From assembly GCA_017626145.1 (NCBI GenBank), contig JAGAJK010000027.1, positions 1-40,197 on the forward strand: a stretch of 40,197 bases of DNA, in the 5' to 3' direction. This DNA comes from Clostridia bacterium (GTDB lineage Bacteria > Bacillota > Clostridia > RGIG6154). Below, piece after piece: positions 1 to 7,143 of the stretch (positions within the stretch are counted from its first letter, which is position 1; each line of letters begins with the position of its first letter). The position numbers were made by a program, and so were the translations under genes. The notes under the pieces are model-generated. The model was not told the origin of the DNA. It searched no databases and was given only the letters and a program-made list of their open reading frames with translations.

Positions 1-141
1 AAGCCTTGCGTTGCAAGTCTTTGCGGCTTTGCCGCCAATGTACTTCGTACATTTTGCAATATTGACGGCGTCGTAAAAATGCCCTTGCAAGCAAGCATTT
101 TTACTCCTGGTAACGGGTGCGAGAAAATCCAGTATTCTCGC
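1..141. repeat. Multi-hairpin dispersed repeat, copy 1
   Basis: A run of five short hairpins: CTTGC/GCAAG (5-17), GCGGC/GCCGC (23-35), AATGTAC/GTACATT (37-53), GTAAAAATGC/GCATTTTTAC (73-104) and GCGAGAA/TTCTCGC (119-141). A close copy lies at 17397-17538. The second stem differs between the copies by a paired change (GGC/GCC against GAC/GTC), so the pairing is kept while the bases change. No open frame of note crosses it. It may be a mobile miniature element or a structured RNA. I do not recognise the family, and the left end may continue outside the window. Confidence 0.75.
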
Positions 142-419
142 AGATTCTAAGGGGAAGACTTCAAGGAAAATCGTAGGGGTTGATGCCTACATCAACCCGC
201 CTCAAGAGTATAAAACGTAGTTTCTAACACGAGCTTGCGAGTACCAAGGCTTTCGGTGCCCAATATTGGGTGTTGGTTATTGTTACGGAGTAACAAGGGT
301 CTCCCCAATATAGAAATCTTTGATTTCGTTATATTTCGTGATGGTTCTTGTTATTCACTGTTTTCCTGACTTGACACAAACATTGCGAAGCAATGCAATG
401 AATTGATAGACGGCATAAA
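142..419. other. Structured non-coding region upstream of the first gene
   Basis: I see no gene here. The stretch holds further hairpins: GGGTTGATG/CATCAACCC (177-198), the palindrome CCCAATATTGGG (259-270), TTGTTAC/GTAACAA (280-296) and CATTGC/GCAATG (381-395). GTAGG (173-177) can also pair with CCTAC (186-190), which would compete with the 177-198 stem. This region has no counterpart next to the second repeat copy, so it may be a different element or a leader of the downstream gene. Confidence 0.5.
371..399 (+). promoter_or_regulatory. Candidate promoter for the EEP hydrolase gene
   Basis: TTGACA (371-376), a 17-base spacer and TGCAAT (394-399). The -35 box is perfect but the -10 is weak. 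The hairpin CATTGC/GCAATG occupies the spacer and part of the -10. This is a call from consensus match only. Confidence 0.35.
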
Positions 420-1307
420 ATGAAAACAAAGATTAATCTAAAAATGATTGGAGGAATTTTTCTGGGAAACTTGCGTATTATGAGTCACAATGTCTGGAAG
501 TGTGACAATAATCTTCCTGATTGGGAAGTAAAAGGGGAAGACTGTTCTGCATTTGTAAGGGCAAAGGGGATGATAAGGGTTTATGCTGAGACACAACCAG
601 ATATCATTGGTCTTCAGGAAATGTCTCCCGTTATGTCAGACCACATTATACAGGGGCTATCAGAACAGGGATACCGCTATGCTATGCTTTGGGGAAAAGA
701 TACGCCTGTGTTGTATCGTCAGGAAAGGCTTGAACTATTGGACTCTGATTTTCTGATGTACCCTACGGAAGTTCCTGGTCTTGATGGCGAATTCAACAAC
801 TATGGAACAAAGTCCTGGTGCTGTGCTGTGTTTAAAGATAAAACTGACGGTAAAAAGCTTATTTTTATGACTACCCATCTTTGGTGGATGAGTGGTGATT
901 CTGCTTCAAAAGAATATCAGGCAGGCTCTGATGAGGCGAGAGTTTTTCAACTGAATATGGCAATGGATCGTCTAGAAAATTTTAATAACATATACAACTG
1001 TCCTGTAGTTTTGGTTGGTGATTTTAACGCAGGCTATACAGAACCTGTAATTCATAATGCACTAAGCAGAGGCTATACACACGCACACGATATTGCTACG
1101 GAATTTGCAGATTCGGATTGGGGTTATCACTACTGTTTCGGTGATGGATACAAGCCTTATGTAAGAGAACCCTTTGAAAAAGGATTAGACCATATTATGG
1201 TGAAATTTGCACCTGAAGGTTTTGTTCGTCGTTTTGAACGGTATACCCCGGATTATTATCTGCCATTGTCCGACCATTCACCGGTTTTTGTTGATGTGAA
1301 GCTGTAG
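420..1307 (+). CDS. Endonuclease/exonuclease/phosphatase family protein
   Basis: A metal-dependent phosphoesterase of the EEP (DNase I-like) fold. The family motifs appear in order: SHNVW near the start, GLQEMSP with the metal-binding Glu, GDFNAG in the middle and SDHSP at the C-terminal end with the catalytic Asp-His pair. Length is normal for a single EEP domain with no signal peptide or extra domain. The substrate could be a nucleic acid, inositol phosphate or sphingolipid and cannot be told from sequence. The start is uncertain: ATG 420 has no clear ribosome site, GGAGG sits at 450-454 inside the frame, and the conserved domain starts at LRIMSHN, so TTG 471 or another internal codon may be the true start. 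Confidence 0.85.
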   Translation: MKTKINLKMIGGIFLGNLRIMSHNVWKCDNNLPDWEVKGEDCSAFVRAKGMIRVYAETQPDIIGLQEMSPVMSDHIIQGLSEQGYRYAMLWGKDTPVLYRQERLELLDSDFLMYPTEVPGLDGEFNNYGTKSWCCAVFKDKTDGKKLIFMTTHLWWMSGDSASKEYQAGSDEARVFQLNMAMDRLENFNNIYNCPVVLVGDFNAGYTEPVIHNALSRGYTHAHDIATEFADSDWGYHYCFGDGYKPYVREPFEKGLDHIMVKFAPEGFVRRFERYTPDYYLPLSDHSPVFVDVKL

Positions 1308-1378
1308 GTTTTTCAGTATTTTGTTTTTGGTGGGATTGTGTCCATGCGATAGATAAAAATATATTGAGGAGTAAAATT

Positions 1379-2059
1379 ATGATTGGAAGCATTTTTATTT
1401 TAGGAGACAGTTATTCTACATTTGAAGATTATATTCCTGATGGGTATGCATATTATTATGCTACCGATGGACCTAACTACGTAAAAAACGATCCGAATTT
1501 GCAATTGGGTGATAACGATGTCAGCGACGTAACGCAGACCTGGTGGTACAATTTAGCAAAGGAAAACGGCAAGCTGCTGAAAAACTGTAGCTGGTCGGGA
1601 ACAACTATCTGTAATACAGGCTATGGTGGAGCAGATTGCTGCGATAATTCCTTTATAGCAAGAATTGATAAATTAATTGAAAAGGGATATTTTGCCGAAA
1701 ACAAAGTTGACACTTTATTTTTATTCGGAGGAACAAATGATTCCTGGTCGAATGCACCTTTAGGTGAGGCTAAGTATTCCGATTGGACAAAGGCAGATTT
1801 ATATAACGTACTTCCTGCCTTCAGCTATTTAATTGACAGACTGGTTAAAAATCTTCCGGATACAAAAATATATTGTATAATAAATACCGAACTGAAAAAT
1901 GAAATTTCGGAATTTTATAAATCTGTCTGCAATAAAGAGAACGTAGATGTTATTGAACTTTATGACATTGAAAAAGTAAGCGGACACCCTACTGTAAAGG
2001 GTATGAAAAGTATAAAAGAACAAATTTTGGATTACATTAACGAAAGGAAAAAATTATGA
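1379..2059 (+). CDS. SGNH/GDSL-family hydrolase
   Basis: A probable cytoplasmic ester hydrolase of the SGNH fold. Block I is FILGDSYST, with nucleophile Ser11. Block III is FGGTND (about residues 116-121), which supplies the oxyanion-hole Asn. The catalytic His is in HPTVKGM (about residue 203). The Asp that usually lies three residues before this His is a Val here, so the triad may be incomplete. ATG 1379 was chosen because GAGGAGT lies at 1366-1372 with ideal spacing, which excludes a TTG at 1364. The stop overlaps the next start (ATGA at 2056-2059), so translation is coupled to the histidine phosphatase gene. The natural ester is unknown. Confidence 0.8.
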   Translation: MIGSIFILGDSYSTFEDYIPDGYAYYYATDGPNYVKNDPNLQLGDNDVSDVTQTWWYNLAKENGKLLKNCSWSGTTICNTGYGGADCCDNSFIARIDKLIEKGYFAENKVDTLFLFGGTNDSWSNAPLGEAKYSDWTKADLYNVLPAFSYLIDRLVKNLPDTKIYCIINTELKNEISEFYKSVCNKENVDVIELYDIEKVSGHPTVKGMKSIKEQILDYINERKKL

Positions 2060-2793
2060 GAATACTTCTTATAAGACACGCAGAACCTGATTATCCCAAT
2101 AATACCTTAACCCCTAAAGGCTTTGTTGAGGCGGATTTTCTTTCAGAAAAATTACAGCACAGCAAAATAACTCATATTTATTCATCACCTCTTAACAGAG
2201 CATTTTTAACAGCAAAGCCAACAGCCCAAAAAATCAATAAGGAAATAACGGTATGTGACTGGCTTACGGAGTTTGAAGGTAAGGTTATACTTAATGACGA
2301 AAAAAGAATACCCTGGAATATGCTTCCCCGTATCTGGCAAAATGAAGAGGGAATATTTGATATACATACTCTGGAAAAAAGCTCTTTGTATACATCTTCC
2401 GATATGCTTTTAAAATATGAGTATGTAACAGAAAATCTTGATAAATTACTTGAAAACCACGGTGCCAAAAGGGAAAATATTATTTATAAGGGCGAAAATA
2501 ATAACGATACAATTGCGCTATTTTGCCATTTTGCGGTGGGAATGGTTATCGCATCTCACTTAACTGGAATTTCACCGGTGCTTTTGTGGCAGACTATGTT
2601 TCTTCCCACATCCTCGGTTACAGAATTTATAACCGAAGAAAGAGTTAAAGGTGAATTTGTTTTTAAATGTAAGCAGATGGGGGATACCTCACATTTATAT
2701 GCTAAAAATGAACCTGTTTCCAATTCGGGACTGTACAGCGAGTTTTTCGGCGGTGAAGGAGAGGGCGCCCAGGTTGGGTTTGTGCGTAAATAA
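2056..2793 (+). CDS. Histidine phosphatase family protein
   Basis: A phosphoglycerate mutase-like phosphatase. The N-terminus MRILLIRHAEPDY carries the RHA version of the RHG motif, with the phospho-accepting His8. YSSPLNRAFLTA is the typical second block with its Arg, and FCHFAVG contains the second catalytic His. Length is slightly above that of small members such as CobC. The gene starts inside the stop codon of the SGNH hydrolase and is closed by a very strong terminator just downstream. The substrate is not visible from sequence; pairing with an esterase suggests a small two-gene unit that modifies or salvages a metabolite, but that is inference. Confidence 0.85.
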   Translation: MRILLIRHAEPDYPNNTLTPKGFVEADFLSEKLQHSKITHIYSSPLNRAFLTAKPTAQKINKEITVCDWLTEFEGKVILNDEKRIPWNMLPRIWQNEEGIFDIHTLEKSSLYTSSDMLLKYEYVTENLDKLLENHGAKRENIIYKGENNNDTIALFCHFAVGMVIASHLTGISPVLLWQTMFLPTSSVTEFITEERVKGEFVFKCKQMGDTSHLYAKNEPVSNSGLYSEFFGGEGEGAQVGFVRK

Positions 2794-2811
2794 TAAAGAA
2801 ACAAGAACAAA

Positions 2812-2862
2812 ATAAATAATGGGATGTAAAAAATCAATGATTTTTTACATCCCATTATTTAT
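2812..2862. terminator. Bidirectional terminator, 24-bp perfect stem
   Basis: Left arm 2812-2835, loop AAT, right arm 2839-2862, perfectly complementary, with runs of A and T inside the arms. It lies between two converging genes and its right arm touches the stop codon of the oxidoreductase gene (2864-2862), so it can end transcription from both sides. Confidence 0.85.
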
Positions 2863-3938
2863 CATAATTTTACAGGAGCACCTGTTGAAATACTTTCGTA
2901 AACTGCGTTCATAACTTCGATGGTTTTCTTATGCCACTTTAAGTTAATAAGAGGCAATTTGTTGTTTCTTATATTGTCATAAAATTCGTCAATTAAGCCA
3001 ACCCATTCATCGAAGTAGGTGTACTGAACTGTGTATCTGTCGTTAGGACAGCCGTTGTGGTATACGTTAGGACCGAAGCAATCCGCCATAACAGAACCGT
3101 TCTCGCCGTTTAAAGTAATGTTTACTTCCATTCTCTTTGGGAAAACTTCCCAGCCTGGACCGGGAACAGGAAGTCTTTCCTCCATCTTTGACCAGGATGG
3201 GTCAAGGGAGAATACAACGCCGTTTTTCATTTTACCGATAACTGAAAGCATATCCTCTTCTTCAAGATCGGGACGGATGTTTGGAGCAACCTCGGCATAA
3301 ATAGTATCAAAATCGCTGTTTGTCATATGTCTTATCATATCAAAGATATGTGGATGATCGCAAAGTGCACCGCCACGGAATCTGTGGTCACCCTCTTTAA
3401 TCTGAACACGCTTTCCGTAGCTTTTTTCGGGAACGCCCTGCCATGGGAATGCCCATACAGGTGAAAGTGTGATATTAGTTGCGTTAAATGATTTTAATTC
3501 ACCGATTTCATTGTTTTTAACAAGCTCTTTAAGTCTTAAAATAACGGGGTTATAATGCATTTCAAGCTCAATCTGACATACGAGATTGTTCTTTTCAACA
3601 AGCTCAATCATTTCGTCATATTCCTCCATATCAAATGTAGGAATTTTCATTGAAAGAATATGTATTCCTCTCTCAGCACAAAGCTTCATCTGTCTTAAAT
3701 GATCTGAGTTTTCGCTGGCAAGAACAACAGCTTCAATTTCGGGATGTGCATCAAGCATTTCGATTTCACTGTCGTAGCAGGGGATACCTTCAACACTGTT
3801 TAAAAAGATTTCCTTAACGGTATCATTAGCTGTTGAAACAGCAACCCAGTCAAGCTTCGGGTTTTCCTTTAATACCTGATAATATTTTCTTGTATGTCCG
3901 TGAGTCATACTCATCATAGCAATTTTTAATGGCTTCAT
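2862..3938 (-). CDS. Gfo/Idh/MocA family oxidoreductase
   Basis: A NAD(P)-dependent sugar dehydrogenase-like enzyme, probably acting on a sugar, sugar acid or inositol-type substrate. The N-terminal Rossmann half (about residues 1-125) includes AHPEIEAVVLASENSDH. The usual EKP lysine motif appears as MKIP (Lys98, Pro100). The C-terminal half carries GGALCDHPHIFD, resembling the substrate-binding Asp/His block. The glycine-rich nucleotide loop is poorly conserved (MMSMTHGH instead of GxGxxG), so cofactor use may differ or be weak. Last gene of the minus operon, two bases after an unrecognised 230-residue protein with which it is probably co-translated. Confidence 0.85.
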   Translation of the reverse strand: MKPLKIAMMSMTHGHTRKYYQVLKENPKLDWVAVSTANDTVKEIFLNSVEGIPCYDSEIEMLDAHPEIEAVVLASENSDHLRQMKLCAERGIHILSMKIPTFDMEEYDEMIELVEKNNLVCQIELEMHYNPVILRLKELVKNNEIGELKSFNATNITLSPVWAFPWQGVPEKSYGKRVQIKEGDHRFRGGALCDHPHIFDMIRHMTNSDFDTIYAEVAPNIRPDLEEEDMLSVIGKMKNGVVFSLDPSWSKMEERLPVPGPGWEVFPKRMEVNITLNGENGSVMADCFGPNVYHNGCPNDRYTVQYTYFDEWVGLIDEFYDNIRNNKLPLINLKWHKKTIEVMNAVYESISTGAPVKL

Positions 3939-3940
3939 TC

Positions 3941-4633
3941 TTACAACACCACCCTTTCACAATTTTTTGCAGATTTTTCAGCAGCCTGAACAAGATTGTT
4001 CAACTGTTTATCAGCAGCAATGTTTTCGTCATAGTTTTTCTTTTGAGCAAGCGCAAAAGCACTTCTTACAACAGCAATTTCTTCAATTGAAAGACCGTAA
4101 AGCTCAAAGTCTACATCTGTATACTTTTTATTTTCGGTTCCGTAAACATAAATTGAGTCCTGCTTAAGCTGGGCATCAACAACTACGTCACAGGCAATGC
4201 CACGCTCTGAAATAATCTCGTGTTTTTCGATAGGTCTTTCACCTTTCTTCAATGTAGCTGAAACTTCAATTGTGCAAACAATGTCTGATTTAGTTGTTGC
4301 GATAGCATTTAAAACATTACCGTTTTCCATAACAGTAATCTGCTTGATTTCATCATTTAAAATCCACTGACATAAGTCAAGCTCACGGTAAAGAGCCTTG
4401 TATAAGTCTTCACCCTTTTCAATAATTCTTGCAACTCTCATAACACTTATGCCAACCAAAGTTCCGCCTAAAGCGATGTTTTTAAGTTCTATAAACTGTC
4501 TCTGGTATCTGTGTGATAAAAGAGAGATGTCCTTGCCGTCAATTGTAACGGTGTTTAAATCTTTAATAACAGCCTTTGTTTCAACCTGATATTTATCAAG
4601 AAGAAAATCAAGCTTTTCTTGTAATTTTATCAT
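3941..4633 (-). CDS. Unrecognised 230-residue protein, partner of the oxidoreductase
   Basis: I do not recognise this family. It is a soluble mixed alpha/beta sequence with no signal peptide, membrane segment or obvious catalytic motif. It begins IKLQEKLDFLLDKY and ends in a helical segment rich in Lys and Glu. The middle (NGNVLNAIATTKSDIVCTIEVSATL) looks beta-rich and resembles the C-terminal dehydrogenase sheet of Gfo/Idh/MocA proteins, but this is only an impression. Start ATG 4633 was chosen because GGAG at 4643-4640 lies six bases upstream; an earlier in-frame ATG at 4666 lacks a site. Its stop is two bases from the oxidoreductase start, so the two proteins probably work as a pair. Confidence 0.65.
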   Translation of the reverse strand: MIKLQEKLDFLLDKYQVETKAVIKDLNTVTIDGKDISLLSHRYQRQFIELKNIALGGTLVGISVMRVARIIEKGEDLYKALYRELDLCQWILNDEIKQITVMENGNVLNAIATTKSDIVCTIEVSATLKKGERPIEKHEIISERGIACDVVVDAQLKQDSIYVYGTENKKYTDVDFELYGLSIEEIAVVRSAFALAQKKNYDENIAADKQLNNLVQAAEKSAKNCERVVL

Positions 4634-4685
4634 ATGAATCTCCATTCCGCCGCCATACGTCGGCATAAATATAATAATTAAATTT

Positions 4686-4820
4686 CTCTTATCCGTATGG
4701 CGAGGAATGATAAGAGATTTGTGCCCATGTGCGTTTCTTTGCTATAGCAAAGAAAATTTCGCACGGGCTATTTAAATCCGCCGGGTTAATAATGTGAAAG
4801 GAACTTTCACGTTATTAACC
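4686..4820. repeat. Three consecutive hairpins inside the sugar operon
   Basis: The gap between the SIS gene (stop at 4824) and the 230-residue gene (start 4633) is full of secondary structure: TCTCTTATC/GATAAGAGA (4686-4718), a bulged stem GCCC..GTGCG/CGCAC.GGGC with an inner TTTCTT stem (4724-4768), and a 17-base stem with a GAA loop and one mismatch or wobble (4784-4820). None is followed by a T-run on the minus strand, so they look more like mRNA processing or stabilising structures than simple terminators. Confidence 0.6.
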
Positions 4821-4823
4821 TCC

Positions 4824-5573
4824 TTATAACATTTTAATTCTTGGTTTGTATTTTTCTAAATATTTTGCGTTCTTTTCGTCGCCGCCGGGTGTATTTGCAC
4901 TTGACCATACCGGAGGGGTAAGACCTCGGTCAATACATTGCTTAACAGTTTCAATTTCAAGAAGATGAGCAATGTAAAAATCAATTATGTTTGAAACGGG
5001 AGCAATTGGAGTATCAAGTCCCGGAACATTAACAACCGCATCACCAACAGGGTTAAAGTCGTCAATGCATACATCCGCATAGTCAAACAAATTCTTTTTG
5101 TTGGGATGTCTTATAAAGTGATCCTCAGGCATTTCATTCTGCCAGAAAGAGCTTGAGATGGCGATAATCTTAACGCCGCTCTTTTTAGCTTCTTCTGCTG
5201 CATCGATAGTTGCGGGGTTAATTCCTATGTTATGGAAAATTATAAGAACATCGTCTTTTTTAAGATCATAGTATTTAACGATTGCACTTCCGTAATTAAC
5301 AGTTCTTTCAAGCTCTAAATACTTAAGCGCCTGATTAAAAACAGAAAGACCTGTTTCCATAATAGGGTTAATATTTGAAAGTCCGCCTGCGCGGAAGAAC
5401 ATTTCTCCCATACAAAGAGTTGTGTGTCCACCGCCACCATATACACTTATAAGTCTGTCATTCTCGATGGCATCTGTCATAAGTGATGCAGCTTTTCTTA
5501 TGTTTTCAGACTGTGTTTCGTTAACCTGACGGAAATTCTCCATCAAACTTTCAAAATATCCGAAATCATTCAT
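4824..5573 (-). CDS. SIS-domain sugar isomerase-like protein B (UPF0309-like)
   Basis: A phosphosugar-binding protein with one SIS domain, related to the UPF0309 / sugar isomerase domain group and to MurNAc-6-phosphate etherases. The glycine-rich VYGGGGHTTLCMGEMFFRAG block (about residues 44-63) and DVLIIFHNIGINPATIDAA (about 105-123) are the SIS phosphate-binding segments. In this copy the usual Ser-rich STSG loop is replaced by HNIG, unlike its paralog at 6421-7143, which keeps STSGKN. So one of the two may be catalytic and the other regulatory or of different specificity. Its start overlaps the end of the PfkB kinase gene by eight bases. Isomerase, etherase or epimerase activity on a sugar phosphate is possible; the substrate is unknown. 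Confidence 0.8.
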   Translation of the reverse strand: MNDFGYFESLMENFRQVNETQSENIRKAASLMTDAIENDRLISVYGGGGHTTLCMGEMFFRAGGLSNINPIMETGLSVFNQALKYLELERTVNYGSAIVKYYDLKKDDVLIIFHNIGINPATIDAAEEAKKSGVKIIAISSSFWQNEMPEDHFIRHPNKKNLFDYADVCIDDFNPVGDAVVNVPGLDTPIAPVSNIIDFYIAHLLEIETVKQCIDRGLTPPVWSSANTPGGDEKNAKYLEKYKPRIKML

Positions 5574-6405
5574 TTTTCATTCTCCTTTCAACTTCTTCTC
5601 TTTTTGGTATAGAATCGATTACGTGCTTTTTTGAAACACTTAATCCTGATGCCGTAACCGCTCTTACGCAAGATGTTTTTAAATCCATTCCTTCAGCAAT
5701 ACAAACTGCTAAAACTCCGCAAAAGGTATCTCCTGCACCGGTTGTGTCAACAACATTTGTTTTAATGGCAGGAATAATTTCACCATTTACAAGGCACCCC
5801 TTTGAACCAAGCGTAGTAATGCAGTTTTCCAAAACAGCATCACCGATAAATTCCTTTTCCTGCTCATTGGGAACAACAAGATAAATCTTGTCGCAAAGCT
5901 CTTTTTTCAGAGTTCTTGCAGGTGCAGGATTTAATATAACCTTTACATTGCTTTCATTTGCAATTTCTATTGCTTTTTCGTTAACTGCTTCAGGTACTTC
6001 ATTCTGAAGAAGCAAAACATCTGAACTTTTAATTTCATCTTCAAAAATTTCAACATCATCAATGCAAAGCTCGGCACCGCGGTAAACGGTTACTCTGTTT
6101 TCACCGTTTTTATCGGTAAGAATAAACGCACTTGCTGTGTTTTCATTTTCTTTTTTCACCCAGAAGCCGTTTATGGCGTTTTTCGTTGTAAATTCCTTGC
6201 ACGAATTTATACAGTCAGCGCCTGCTGCTCCTAAAAAGGAAACCTCTGCACCGAAGCGTTTTGCTGCTACCGCCTGATTTATTCCTTTTCCGCCAAGCTC
6301 GGTAAAAATACTGTCAGCCTTTAAGGTTTCACCGTTTTGGTGGAAATGGTCAACTGTCATAAATGTGGAATTGCCGCATATTCCTATAACCGCAATTTTT
6401 GCCAT
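5566..6405 (-). CDS. PfkB/ribokinase-family sugar kinase
   Basis: An ATP-dependent kinase of the ribokinase fold. GGKGINQAVAAKRFGA (from residue 38) is the first PfkB signature and DTTGAGDTFCG (about 220-230) the second, with catalytic base Asp226 in the GAGD anion hole. NPAPAR (about 159-164) and VVPNEQE match ribokinase-type members. Length of 279 residues is slightly short for the family. It lies between two SIS proteins, overlapping one and 15 bases from the other, which fits a route where a sugar is phosphorylated and then rearranged. Ribose is possible, but neither the neighbours nor the regulator resemble an rbs operon, so I give no symbol. Confidence 0.85.
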   Translation of the reverse strand: MAKIAVIGICGNSTFMTVDHFHQNGETLKADSIFTELGGKGINQAVAAKRFGAEVSFLGAAGADCINSCKEFTTKNAINGFWVKKENENTASAFILTDKNGENRVTVYRGAELCIDDVEIFEDEIKSSDVLLLQNEVPEAVNEKAIEIANESNVKVILNPAPARTLKKELCDKIYLVVPNEQEKEFIGDAVLENCITTLGSKGCLVNGEIIPAIKTNVVDTTGAGDTFCGVLAVCIAEGMDLKTSCVRAVTASGLSVSKKHVIDSIPKREEVERRMKNE

Positions 6406-6420
6406 AAGCGTTATCCTTTC

Positions 6421-7143
6421 TTAAAGATGCTTTATTTTAGGAAGAAATTCTTTTATAATCTTTTTGTTGTATTCACTTCCGCCTTCAACGTTTCCGCTCA
6501 TATAAACAGGCACTCTGCAACCGCTGTCAGCTGCAATTTTTGATGCCTCCAGAATAACAGACTGCAAGATAAACGAGCTTGCCGCAGTTGAAATACTTCC
6601 CATATTGGTGTCAATTCCGTCAATTTCCATAACCGCATCACCGTGAGGTACGCAGTTATCAATAAAGAAATCGCTTGCTTCATAAAGAAGGTGCGTATCT
6701 TTTTTATCATCGAAATATGCCGAAGAAACAACGGAAATATTTTTAATGCCGCGTTTTTTTGCTTCAAGTGCCATCTCAACGGGAACAGCGTTTTTCCCCG
6801 ATGTTGAAACAACAAACAAAACATCCTTTTTGGTAAGACAGTATCTTTCAAGAACATTCTCCGCAATACCACTCATTTTTTCCATTTTACTGCTTTTGGC
6901 TGCACCGTTGTGAAGCATCAGGTCGGTGTCTAAAATTGCACTTACATTTGCAAGACCACCTGAACGGTAAAAACAGTCAAGAGCGATTAAATGAGAGTGA
7001 CCGCAACCGAATATGTAAATAATTCCCTCATTTTTTATTACGTCCGCAACAATTTCAGCAGCTTTTAAAATCTTGTCCTTTTGCGTGTCTTTTATCTTCT
7101 CAAGTGTTTTGGTAATTTCACTAAAGTATCTGTCGGTAATCAT
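6421..7143 (-). CDS. SIS-domain sugar isomerase-like protein A (UPF0309-like)
   Basis: Paralog of the SIS protein at 4824-5573, with the same order of blocks and matching ends (KIIKEFLPKIKHL here, LEKYKPRIKML there). FGCGHSHLIALDCFYRSGGL (about 45-64) is the first SIS loop and VVSTSGKNAVPVEMA (about 111-125) the second, with the canonical Ser/Thr-rich phosphate loop intact. A NCVPHGDAVMEIDGID segment near residue 165 parallels NPVGDAVVNVPGLD in the paralog. The start codon overlaps the TIM-barrel gene stop (ATGA), so it is translated from the same message. Likely acts on a phosphorylated sugar, perhaps together with protein B. Confidence 0.8.
   Translation of the reverse strand: MITDRYFSEITKTLEKIKDTQKDKILKAAEIVADVIKNEGIIYIFGCGHSHLIALDCFYRSGGLANVSAILDTDLMLHNGAAKSSKMEKMSGIAENVLERYCLTKKDVLFVVSTSGKNAVPVEMALEAKKRGIKNISVVSSAYFDDKKDTHLLYEASDFFIDNCVPHGDAVMEIDGIDTNMGSISTAASSFILQSVILEASKIAADSGCRVPVYMSGNVEGGSEYNKKIIKEFLPKIKHL

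Noticed and set aside
1-419. CRISPR array or tRNA/rRNA fragment in the left-edge hairpin region
   Set aside because: The stems differ from one another in sequence and spacing, there are no regular repeat-spacer units, and no cloverleaf or T-loop signature is present.
5566-6405. Assigning rbsK (ribokinase) to the PfkB kinase
   Set aside because: The motifs are shared by the wider PfkB family, and no ribose transporter or RbsR-type regulator is nearby.
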